A stretch of 64,000 nt of DNA from Paenisporosarcina antarctica. GTDB taxonomy: Bacteria > Bacillota > Bacilli > Bacillales_A > Planococcaceae. Position numbers and translations under genes: made by a program. A model generated the notes under the pieces. That model made no database searches, was not told the origin of the DNA, and saw only the letters and a list, made by a program, of their open reading frames with translations. This document shows, in pieces, positions 35,401 to 43,095 of the stretch; the first letter of the stretch is position 1; every line of letters begins with the position of its first letter. The stretch covers positions 3,354,001 through 3,418,000 of the forward strand of contig NZ_CP038015.1 of assembly GCF_004367585.1 (NCBI RefSeq), read 5' to 3'.

Positions 35401-35718
35401 ATGGAAAACCAAATTGAGATTTTCAAAGTGTTAGCAAATGAAACGAGATTAGATATGTTGAAGTGGTTGAAAGATCCAATGAATCATTTCGATAAGACGA
35501 CTGCACATCTTGCGAAAAATATCAGTGAAAAAGGGGGCGTATGTGTAGGTGACATCCAAGAGAAAGCAAATATGTCACAATCTACAGTTTCGCATTATTT
35601 AACGATGATGCAGAGGGTTGGTCTTTTAGAATCAGAGCGTCATGGGAAATGGACATACTACCGTCGAAATGATGAACGCATACAAGAAATAGCGGAATTC
35701 ATAAAAAAGGAGCTTTAG
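35401..35718 (+). CDS. ArsR-family winged-helix regulator
   Basis: A 105-residue repressor with the ArsR fold: FKVLANETRLDMLKWL, a recognition region AHLAKNISEKGGVCVGDIQEKANMSQSTVSHYLTMM and wing LLESERHGKWTYYRRN. Only one cysteine is present and the usual ArsR metal-site CxC is absent, so it is not a classical arsenite sensor. There is no ribosome site before the ATG, and the promoter places the transcript start on the start codon, so the mRNA is probably leaderless. A terminator overlaps its stop. The next two genes have their own promoter with a matching operator and are its likely targets. Confidence 0.88.
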   Translation: MENQIEIFKVLANETRLDMLKWLKDPMNHFDKTTAHLAKNISEKGGVCVGDIQEKANMSQSTVSHYLTMMQRVGLLESERHGKWTYYRRNDERIQEIAEFIKKEL

Positions 35719-35731
35719 GCTCCCTTTTTTT
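35703..35731 (+). terminator. Terminator of the ArsR gene
   Basis: GGAGC/GCTCC stem flanked by A6 and T-run; the stop codon lies in the loop. Confidence 0.8.
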
Positions 35732-35735
35732 ATCG

Positions 35736-35765
35736 TCGACATATCGATGATACTCGAATTATAGA
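35736..35765 (+). promoter_or_regulatory. Promoter/operator of the YdcZ-type transporter pair
   Basis: TCGACA (35736-35741) and TATAGA (35760-35765), 18 bp apart, resemble -35 and -10 elements. Between them lies ATCGA-N6-TCGAA (35743-35758), one base different from the operator in the ArsR promoter, in the same position relative to -35. Confidence 0.6.
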
Positions 35766-35784
35766 TATGAAAGGAGGAATACAT

Positions 35785-36213
35785 ATGAAAATTTGGGTTT
35801 ACATCATTGCATTAGTAGCTGGCCTATCACTAAGTGTAGAAGGCGCAATATATGGCGAACTCGGAAAATCTATAGGCAAGCTAGAAAGTAGCTTTTATAA
35901 CTTTTTCGTTGGGACCATTATCATTGCGATTGTTCTTTTATTTCTAGGGAAGGGTTCACTGTCCTACACATTTAAAGCGCCAAAGTGGCAGCTAACTGGA
36001 GGACTACTTGGCATTATCTATTTAACCATTCTTGTCATCAGCATTCCGATTGTCGGCGTTGGTCTGGCAATGATCAGCGTGATCGTAGGACAAATGGCGA
36101 TGAGTATGATCATTGAACATAATGGATGGTTAGGCAGTCGTACATCAAAACTAAATAAGGAAAAACTAGCAGCTGTTGCGTTGATGGCTGTATCATTACT
36201 TCTCATCTTTTAA
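35785..36213 (+). CDS. DMT-type transporter, YdcZ/DUF606 family, subunit 1
   Basis: A 142-residue membrane protein with about five helices of the YdcZ (DUF606) branch of the drug/metabolite transporter superfamily, with the family's repeated sequence KAPKWQLTGGLLGIIYL and GQMAMSMIIEHNGW. Such short proteins often come in pairs that probably pair in the membrane. GGAGG is 7 nt before the chosen ATG. A second, similar gene follows after 20 nt. Control by the upstream ArsR-type repressor is suggested by the shared operator; the substrate is unknown. Confidence 0.88.
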   Translation: MKIWVYIIALVAGLSLSVEGAIYGELGKSIGKLESSFYNFFVGTIIIAIVLLFLGKGSLSYTFKAPKWQLTGGLLGIIYLTILVISIPIVGVGLAMISVIVGQMAMSMIIEHNGWLGSRTSKLNKEKLAAVALMAVSLLLIF

Positions 36214-36233
36214 TTATTATTGGAGGTCATATC

Positions 36234-36713
36234 ATGTCTATTATCATATTATTGGCTTCTGTTATAGGAGGTATTTTATTAAGTGCTCAATCATCAATAA
36301 ATGGAGCTTTCAGTAAGCATGCGGGTACTTATGAAAGTACATTCCTAACATTTATCACAGGAGCGTTGTTACTCGCCGTTGTCATCTTGTTTTTTGGTAC
36401 CGGTGATTTACTTGCCATACTAGAAGCACCAAAGTGGCAATTAAGTGCTGTTTGGTTTGGTGTCGGTTACTTGTTTTTGACCATTATAGCGGTCCCAAAA
36501 ATCGGAATAATTGCAACCAGTATCTCGACAGTCATCGGACAGCTATCGATGGGTATGTTAATCGATCACTTTGGCTGGTTTGGCGGCGTGCAAGTCTCGT
36601 TTGATTTTAATCGTTTCATAGCTATCATATTAATGTTGATTGCACTGCGCTTAATATATATTGCAAATACGAAAACTCGCTCACAGGTAGAAAATCCTGC
36701 AATTGAATCCTGA
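36234..36713 (+). CDS. DMT-type transporter, YdcZ/DUF606 family, subunit 2
   Basis: A 159-residue paralogue of the preceding gene with the same fold and motifs (LEAPKWQLSAVWFGVGYLFL, GQLSMGMLIDHFGWFGG). TTGGAGG precedes the ATG. The two genes are almost certainly co-transcribed and co-assemble. No terminator is obvious downstream; the 260-bp gap to the cupin gene shows nothing clear. Confidence 0.88.
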   Translation: MSIIILLASVIGGILLSAQSSINGAFSKHAGTYESTFLTFITGALLLAVVILFFGTGDLLAILEAPKWQLSAVWFGVGYLFLTIIAVPKIGIIATSISTVIGQLSMGMLIDHFGWFGGVQVSFDFNRFIAIILMLIALRLIYIANTKTRSQVENPAIES

Positions 36714-36975
36714 CATGTTTCAGTCTTGTTTAAGTTCTTGAATCCCCCCTATTCCATTCTAAATCATCATTCTTTTACTTGGTTAAAACAGATGCTATTG
36801 AAGCAACCATCGATTAAGTAAATGTTTTTTGGTTGTATTAATATTCTCTATCTGTAAAACTTCCTTACTCATTAAAAAAATGACAATAGCTCATCCTTAC
36901 ATGGAAATCCTACATATCATGTATCAAATGTTCTAACTATGTACATTTGAATTGATTAAATGAAAGGATGTTATT

Positions 36976-37689
36976 ATGAGTTCAAATATGGATTACACTT
37001 TACCAACAACACAGTACACTTTTGATGTTAATAACAGCACACTTTTCAAGAAGGACAATCAAAATTTTATTAATATACTAGGCATCAACCAATTAAACAC
37101 ATTAGACAATGTATCATTACTTGATATTTTTCTCAGTGCTAATAATGTTGTAGAGCCCCATTACCACCAAAATGCTGCAGAGTTAGTTTACTGTATTTCT
37201 GGAGCTGTTATTGTGTCATTACTGAACCCTTTTACAAAACAAACTCAAAATTACCCCATTTCACCTGGTCAGGTAGCAAACGTCCCTCAAGGTTGGTGGC
37301 ATTACGAAATTGCTGCTGTCGATAACACACATATACTGGCTATTTTTAATGCTCCAACTCCCGAGGTAATTCTTGGTTCAGATATTTTAAAATTAACACC
37401 TGCGAGTGTGATGGCTCACACTTACTGTATTGATGAAAGTGTATGGAAAAAAGCAGTTGCTCCAGTTATTCCATCAACATATATTGGTCCTCCTAGAGAT
37501 TGTGACAAAGCCAATGAAAGTATTTCAAATACACATCCATATATAAATCATTACAATAACCAAAACTATGCAGATCAATCACATAATCAGCACTACTATC
37601 AACCTCCACCATCCCCCCCAGCATTATCAATACTAGGCATGGATAGGAGCATAAGATTGTGCTCAATTACACACTTTATTCCAATCTAA
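36976..37689 (+). CDS. Cupin-domain protein with Asn/His/Pro-rich tail
   Basis: A 237-residue protein. Residues about 25-150 form a cupin barrel with metal-binding residues in EPHYHQNAAELVYCISG (HxH and Glu) and a later His in VPQGWWHYEI. It is close to single-domain oxalate decarboxylase/germin-like cupins, but the reaction is not known. The last 60 residues are low complexity (YINHYNNQNYADQSHNQHYYQPPPSPP), unlike the barrel. The final 25 residues look like non-coding read-through, so the original end may have been altered. AAAGGATG precedes the ATG. Confidence 0.75.
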   Translation: MSSNMDYTLPTTQYTFDVNNSTLFKKDNQNFINILGINQLNTLDNVSLLDIFLSANNVVEPHYHQNAAELVYCISGAVIVSLLNPFTKQTQNYPISPGQVANVPQGWWHYEIAAVDNTHILAIFNAPTPEVILGSDILKLTPASVMAHTYCIDESVWKKAVAPVIPSTYIGPPRDCDKANESISNTHPYINHYNNQNYADQSHNQHYYQPPPSPPALSILGMDRSIRLCSITHFIPI

Positions 37690-37935
37690 ACAGTGGAAGG
37701 AAATTCAAATGCTAATACCTCTCAGAAATTACAACATACCATTAAGCTACAGTCCCTGGGTCAGAAACAAACGTGAATGTTTACACTTTCATGTATTCTT
37801 CTGTCTATCGCAAGAAACATATGAAGTTTAAAGACGAAGGTTTCTTCAGTAGGAAGTACTACTTTTTAATTATTTGAGTCAACTATTCATCTGAATAGAC
37901 AACTTTCCCTTTGATTACAGCACCTTCTTTGTCCT

Positions 37936-38013
37936 ATTGGGGCAACTTTTGCTTTGAATGGGGCAACTTTGGTGCTGATTGGGGCAACTTTCAGTCCTAT
38001 TCGGGCAACTAAC
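37936..38013. repeat. 21-bp tandem repeat (GGGGCAACTTT units)
   Basis: Four units start at 37936, 37957, 37978 and 37999, each with A(T/A)TGGGGCAACTTT or a close variant. On the minus strand they read as repeated KVAPI heptapeptides. Similar intergenic KVAPI-type repeats occur in other Bacilli, as I recall. Confidence 0.8.
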
Positions 38014-38283
38014 AAATTACCTCCTAATTTCCGGCTCTTTAATAGAGGATTCATGACCACTAAAAAACAACCTCTCCATGTTAGAGGCCACTGAAAGAAA
38101 TTCAAGGCGACATTTCGTTCGTATTGAATACTCTAATCCTTAAGTAAGGTCAAAATTCATAGTCTATGCTTCAATTCCCTATTTTCGCTTCTTTATATAG
38201 TGTGATGCATCTTCTATCGAAATGAGATAGTTTATGAAATACTTTGGCATAAAGCTATTCACTATTTAAAATTGAAATATATT

Positions 38284-38432
38284 CTAATCCACTTCATCAA
38301 AACTATTAAATAAATTATTTTGATCAATGTATTGAAAGCCTAGTTTGACTGGAGTAACCCCCTTTAAACCGTAGGCAGCTATAGATTGATACGCATATTC
38401 ACCTTTTGTAGAATACAATTGATTGTTCGGTG
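38284..38432 (-). pseudogene. Orphan 3' fragment of an unidentified gene
   Basis: A minus-strand frame bounded by stops reads like real protein (EYAYQSIAAYGLKGVTPVKL then DQNNLFNSFDEVD and TAG) but has no start. Origin unrecognised. Confidence 0.4.
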
Positions 38433-38538
38433 GTCATATAAAGATAGCCAATTCTGTTATTAAATTAACACCAAAGCAGGATAGTACAGCAAGAAAAAAG
38501 AATATGTAGAAGTATAGGTTAAGTGAGAGGTGGTCATC

Positions 38539-39012
38539 ATGGTTCAGAAATTTTCTAAAGAGGATATTTAATCATTTAACCGATACCGAAGAATCAGAAA
38601 AAAGACTATATTTAACGTATCCAGGATAGTGGGAAAGAACCTAAGATTAAAATTCTTACACATGGCATGGAAGATAATCATACAGCTCTAAAAGTTGCAG
38701 CAGCAATTATAGATTTAATAGGGAAAGACAAATTAATAAATAGAGCCCGTGGTTGGCATAAGTGGTGTTTTTGGAAGAGTAGAAGTGAATCAGTTGATAT
38801 CACATTATGAAAGACAGCAAGTTAAAATAGACGAACCAGTAGTTTTAAAACGTTTAAATCTTTTGTTCCGATATAACATGACAGATATTGAACTATATGA
38901 CGAAACAAGACGTGCTTGGAGAGTAAGAGCTGATAGAGAAAAAGCAAAATATGCTTTCTCAGTATTTGTTGGAATTGTTCATGAAGTATACACGATACTT
39001 ACAATATTATGA
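38539..39012 (+). pseudogene. GIY-YIG (LEM-3-like) nuclease pseudogene
   Basis: A start MVQKFSKEDI behind GAGAGGTGG breaks after ten codons. Pieces in several frames continue HLTDTEESEKRLYLTYPG, then KILTHGMEDNHTALKVAAAI and IDLIGKDKLINRARGWHKW, and finally ETRRAWRVRADREKAKYAFS to the stop at 39010. The order and motifs match LEM-3-like GIY-YIG domain proteins. The catalytic N-terminal half is largely deleted, so this is a dead gene. Confidence 0.7.
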
Positions 39013-39273
39013 TGACTCAAGAAATACAAATACAACACAATATAAAATGATTTATAAATAGACACTTTAATTTTAGATTCCCGAAATAGGCATCAAATAA
39101 GAGTACAACCGAATTCCTATTTTCAGTAACACTTCAGGTTATAGGAATTTTTTCTGTTACTTGTCCATATGGTAAAGATGAAATACACTGAAAGGATATT
39201 AATTCGTTAGCATCACGCAGCACTTCACATATGTCGTATATGGCAAAAACTCCAAAAAAGGAAGTGTTAAACA

Positions 39274-39981
39274 ATGAATTTAGAATTGGTTATGCAGGAA
39301 CTTGAAGCTCTCGGCAAGGATCGCACAAAGAAAATGTACGGATCCAATGGAGCGCAAGAACCATTTTTTGGCGTGGCAACAGGTGCTATGAAGCCCATCG
39401 CCAAGAAAATTAAAAAAAATCAACCTTTGGCGGAGCAACTATACACCACAGGTAACTATGATGCCATGTACTTTGCCGGTATAATTGCGGACCCAAAAGC
39501 AATGACTGAAGCGGATTTTGAGCGATGGATAGATGCTGCTTATTTTTATATGCTGTCCGATTATGTGGTTGCAGTAACCTTGTCAGAAACAGATATTGCA
39601 CAAGAAGTAGCAGATAAATGGATCGCAAGTGGTGAGGAACTGAGAATGTCAGCTGGCTGGAATTGTTACTGTTGGCTTTTGGGTAGTCGCCCGGACGGTG
39701 AATTTTCTGAAAGCAAAATTAACAATATGCTTGAACTTGTACGAAATACGATTCAAGATTCTCCTGAACGAACTAAATATGCTATGAATAATTTCATTTA
39801 CACTGTAGGGGTCTCTTATTTGCCGTCCCATGATAAGGCGGTAGATACCGCAAAGTCAGTTGGCCCAGTAGAAGTCAATCTGGACAAGAAAAAAAGCAAT
39901 TTCATAGTCGCTTCTGAAAATATTCAAAAGCAAGTAGATAAAGGGAAAATTGGTTTCAAACGCAAACACGTCAGATGTTAA
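39274..39981 (+). CDS. DNA alkylation repair (AlkD-like HEAT-repeat) protein
   Basis: A 235-residue all-helical protein of the DNA alkylation repair family (PF08713). Segments seen include YGSNGAQEPFFGVATGAMKPIAKKI, LAEQLYTTGNYDAMYFAGIIADP, ADKWIASGEELRMSAGWNCYCWLL and AMNNFIYTVGVSYLP. Classical AlkD glycosylases remove alkylated bases; this short subfamily has not been clearly shown to do so, and the catalytic residues could not be mapped by eye. AAAAAGGAAG precedes the ATG. It is monocistronic. Confidence 0.85.
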   Translation: MNLELVMQELEALGKDRTKKMYGSNGAQEPFFGVATGAMKPIAKKIKKNQPLAEQLYTTGNYDAMYFAGIIADPKAMTEADFERWIDAAYFYMLSDYVVAVTLSETDIAQEVADKWIASGEELRMSAGWNCYCWLLGSRPDGEFSESKINNMLELVRNTIQDSPERTKYAMNNFIYTVGVSYLPSHDKAVDTAKSVGPVEVNLDKKKSNFIVASENIQKQVDKGKIGFKRKHVRC

Positions 39982-40096
39982 ACTACTTCTTTGTCTGATT
40001 CATTTAAGTTGATCATTGAATGTACAAGCATTGTCGGATTACAAGTTTTAATTAAAGCAGCAAAACACACTATTTTTTAACGAAAGGAGTCTTATT

Positions 40097-40621
40097 ATGC
40101 GATTACAAGGGAAAAAAATTATTGCTCTAGTGCATCATGAATTTGAGGATTTAGAGCTTTGGTATCCAATTCTTAGGCTCCAAGAAGAAGGCGCAATTGT
40201 TCATCTTGTTGGAGAAGAAGCAAAAATAAAATATATTGGGAAATACGGTGTACCTGCCCTTTCCGACCTAGCATATAGAGATATTAATCCAGAAGAATAT
40301 GATGCGATTTTGGTACCAGGAGGTTGGGCACCAGATAAAATACGACGATTTCCTGAAGTAATTTCTTTAATTCAACATATGGATGCAAATAAAAAGCCGA
40401 TTGGCCAAATTTGTCACGCAGGATGGGTATTAATTTCGGCTAGAATTTTACAAGGTAAAAAAGTTACTAGTACACCAGGAATTAAAGATGATATGGAAAA
40501 CGCAGGGGCGATTTGGTATGACGAGCCCGTTGTGATAGACGGACATCTCGTATCAAGTCGCCGTCCACCCGATCTTCCGGATTATTTAAGAGAGTTTATC
40601 AATGTATTGGAACAAAAATGA
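40097..40621 (+). CDS. DJ-1/PfpI-family protein (type 1 glutamine amidotransferase-like)
   Basis: A 174-residue member of the DJ-1/PfpI superfamily, close to the general stress protein 18 / YraA branch. The nucleophile elbow is GQICHAGWVLISA (Cys about 109 then His), and the conserved DAILVPGGWAPDKIRR forms the oxyanion region. The family includes deglycase-like and chaperone activities; exact function is unsettled. AAAGGAG is 8 nt before the ATG. It stands alone, and the 400-bp gap that follows has no supported gene. Confidence 0.9.
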   Translation: MRLQGKKIIALVHHEFEDLELWYPILRLQEEGAIVHLVGEEAKIKYIGKYGVPALSDLAYRDINPEEYDAILVPGGWAPDKIRRFPEVISLIQHMDANKKPIGQICHAGWVLISARILQGKKVTSTPGIKDDMENAGAIWYDEPVVIDGHLVSSRRPPDLPDYLREFINVLEQK

Positions 40622-41025
40622 ATCTCCTTAAGAGACATTGTAAGGTTGGCTATATGAAATTATAATTAAAGGTGATTCTAACGATTTTCTATCAGAATCT
40701 CTATGTGTTTGGAACCCGGAAATATCTCTATGTATTTATGTAATACCGATAATTCCCTTCTAAAATCTCCATAAATAAGACACCACTTATCTGAAATAAA
40801 GCAGATCGATGGTGTCCAATAATGGTGATTCTTTGTTCAGAACAATCATGTTCTCGCAACGTTATTTGTACAGAAAACTATTCTGTTTTTCATATACTAA
40901 TACAAAAGATACCTCAAAATGGCTAACAGCAAATTGGAGGTGTCTTCTTGTTTATACCAATAGAAGTAAACAATCATATTTACTTTTACCCCATGGACGC
41001 TCACTAAATGGATTGTATCCCCATG
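40622..41025. other. Gene-free region before asparagine synthetase end
   Basis: The only structure is an imperfect stem AAGATACCTC/GAGGTGTCTT (about 40908-40950) that may terminate the asparagine synthetase transcript on the minus strand. The short frames here are not supported. Confidence 0.45.
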
Positions 41026-42906
41026 TTAAATTTTAGTCAATTGTTTGATTTGATCAGAATTGGTTTCAACAAAAGGTAGTGAATCGGATTCAAAGTATAC
41101 TTTGTACCACACTAAGAACATGAAAATTGTCCAAACTTTTCTTCCATTATTCTTCTTACCTTGATAATGCTCTTCAAGAAGTGCCACTATTTTAGCTTGA
41201 TTGAAAAATATTGTTGCAGCATTTCCTGTGAAATATTGCTTGATTTCCTGATAGTATTTATCCGTTCGGATCCAATGACGAATTGGTACAGGAAAACCGA
41301 TTTTTTTACGGTTTGCAGACTTTTTAGGTAGGGCTCTACCAGCAGCCAATCGAAAAGCATATTTTGTGTTAATATGATTCACTCGATATTTGGAAGGAAT
41401 CTTTGAAGCAGTTGCCATTACATCCTTATCTAAGAATGGAACACGCAATTCAATTGAATGTGCCATGCTCATTTTGTCAGCTTTTAATAGAATATCATCA
41501 ACAAGCCAGAGGTGGAGATCAAGATATTGCATCTTGGTCACATCATCTTCATGCTTAACTTGATCATAAATTGGTTTAACAATTTCTTTTACTTTTAAAG
41601 ATTTGCTATAGTCTGAATTAACTATGCCTGTTGCCTCTTCTTCAGAAAATATTTTTGCTTGTCCAATAAACCAATCCTCTACGGGAAGTCCGCCCTTAAT
41701 TAAGAAGTTTTTCCCTTTCATTTCTGGCATCCACTTTGCAACTACACCTAATGGTTTTCTAATAAGTCGTGAGATTTTTTTATATTTTTTCAATGCCGGA
41801 GCTGTTTTATAATCCTCATAACCACCGAAAAGTTCATCTGCACCTTCGCCTGACAGGACAACCGTAACATGATTGCTAGCCAGTTCAGCCAGGAAATAAA
41901 GTGGTACAATGGACGGATTTGAATGTGGTTCATCCATCATATATTGAATCTCAGGCAGCTTGCTAAAACAAGTATCCGCGTCCAAAATTTCACTAATATT
42001 TTGAATACCCAATTCATTTGACAGTTCTTTGGCATTATCAATTTCTGAAAAGTTTTCATCACTGAAACCAACTGTAAATGTTTTGTCCGGCTTCACAAGG
42101 GCGGCTACATAACTAGAGTCAACACCACTTGATAGGAATGACCCTAGTTTCACATCACTTATTTGATGGGCAATAACAGAATCGCGAACAACATCATCGA
42201 TTTCATCAACCAGTTCTTCCAATGGCTGATTACTTGGCTTGAATTTCGGAGACCAGTATCGTTTTATTTCAACATGACCTTTCTCGAAAGTCATGTAATG
42301 CGCTGAAGGCAATTTATATACGCCCTTAAAAAAAGTTTCATTCATAACGGGATATTGAAAAGTCAAATATGGTTTCAATGCATTTTCATTAAATTCCTTT
42401 AGAAAATGAGGGTGTGGGATCAAACTTTTGATTTCTGAGCCAAATAAAAGCGTTCCATTCATTTGAGCATAATAGAACGGTTTAATGCCAAACATATCGC
42501 GTGCCGCAAAAAGTTTTTTCTCGCTGCGATCCCAGATGACAAAAGCAAACATACCACGCAGTTTCCCTACCAAATCTGTTCCATATTCTTCGTATCCATG
42601 TATAAGCACTTCACTATCCGTATGGGTCTTGAAGACATGTCCTCGTGCAACCAAATCTTCTCTGAGTTCAATAAAATTATAGATTTCACCATTGAAAATT
42701 AAAACAATAGATTCATCTTCATTATAAATAGGTTGGCTCCCTGCTTCTAAGTCAATAATACTTAATCTGCGGAAACCAAGAGCAACTCCATCTTCAACAA
42801 ACTTTCCAGAAGAATCAGGGCCACGATGAACTATTCTGTCCATCATTTCTTTTAACACTTTAAACTCATTATCAGTATTCCCAATAAAACCCGTAAATCC
42901 ACACAT
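41026..42906 (-). CDS. Asparagine synthetase (glutamine-hydrolysing)
   Basis: A 626-residue class B asparagine synthetase that makes Asn from Asp, Gln and ATP. The start was set so that Cys2 (MCGFTGFIG) is the nucleophile of the N-terminal glutaminase domain, which also shows HRGPDSSGKF and FNGEIYNF. The synthetase domain has the pyrophosphate loop LSSGVDSSYVAAL and VVLSGEGADELFGGYEDY. The upstream in-frame codons are ignored because processing needs Cys2. Of the Bacillus paralogues it is most like the AsnO/YisO type in length, but this was not tested. It is monocistronic. Confidence 0.93.
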   Translation of the reverse strand: MCGFTGFIGNTDNEFKVLKEMMDRIVHRGPDSSGKFVEDGVALGFRRLSIIDLEAGSQPIYNEDESIVLIFNGEIYNFIELREDLVARGHVFKTHTDSEVLIHGYEEYGTDLVGKLRGMFAFVIWDRSEKKLFAARDMFGIKPFYYAQMNGTLLFGSEIKSLIPHPHFLKEFNENALKPYLTFQYPVMNETFFKGVYKLPSAHYMTFEKGHVEIKRYWSPKFKPSNQPLEELVDEIDDVVRDSVIAHQISDVKLGSFLSSGVDSSYVAALVKPDKTFTVGFSDENFSEIDNAKELSNELGIQNISEILDADTCFSKLPEIQYMMDEPHSNPSIVPLYFLAELASNHVTVVLSGEGADELFGGYEDYKTAPALKKYKKISRLIRKPLGVVAKWMPEMKGKNFLIKGGLPVEDWFIGQAKIFSEEEATGIVNSDYSKSLKVKEIVKPIYDQVKHEDDVTKMQYLDLHLWLVDDILLKADKMSMAHSIELRVPFLDKDVMATASKIPSKYRVNHINTKYAFRLAAGRALPKKSANRKKIGFPVPIRHWIRTDKYYQEIKQYFTGNAATIFFNQAKIVALLEEHYQGKKNNGRKVWTIFMFLVWYKVYFESDSLPFVETNSDQIKQLTKI

Positions 42907-43095
42907 CTCCCAATCCCCTTTTAACATTCACTATCTAACTCTAACGTAATCTAAATATCTATATATGGTAATTCCTTATTCTGAATTCTGGTCGACTAAT
43001 TTCTCCCGTGAAATCATTTTTTCACTCTCACAGGAAGATGAGAAGTTATGGGAATTCCTGAGATTATCTCATGGACAGCCTATTTTCTTTTGTTT

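Larger units (their letters stand above)
37690..38538. other. Intergenic region with repeats and gene debris
   Basis: Contains a 21-bp tandem repeat (37936-38013) and an orphan 3' gene fragment on the minus strand (38284-38432). No complete gene supported. Confidence 0.6.

Noticed and set aside
35401-35718. Classical arsenic-sensing ArsR of an ars operon
   Set aside because: The metal-binding CxC is absent and the neighbours are YdcZ-type transporters, not arsenite pumps or reductases.
37887-38105. 72-codon minus-strand frame rich in KVAP
   Set aside because: It is the translation of a 21-bp tandem repeat and has no ribosome site or conserved ends.
40809-41036. 75-codon frame before the asparagine synthetase end
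   Set aside because: Composition looks random, no ribosome site, and it overlaps the 3' end of a well-supported gene.
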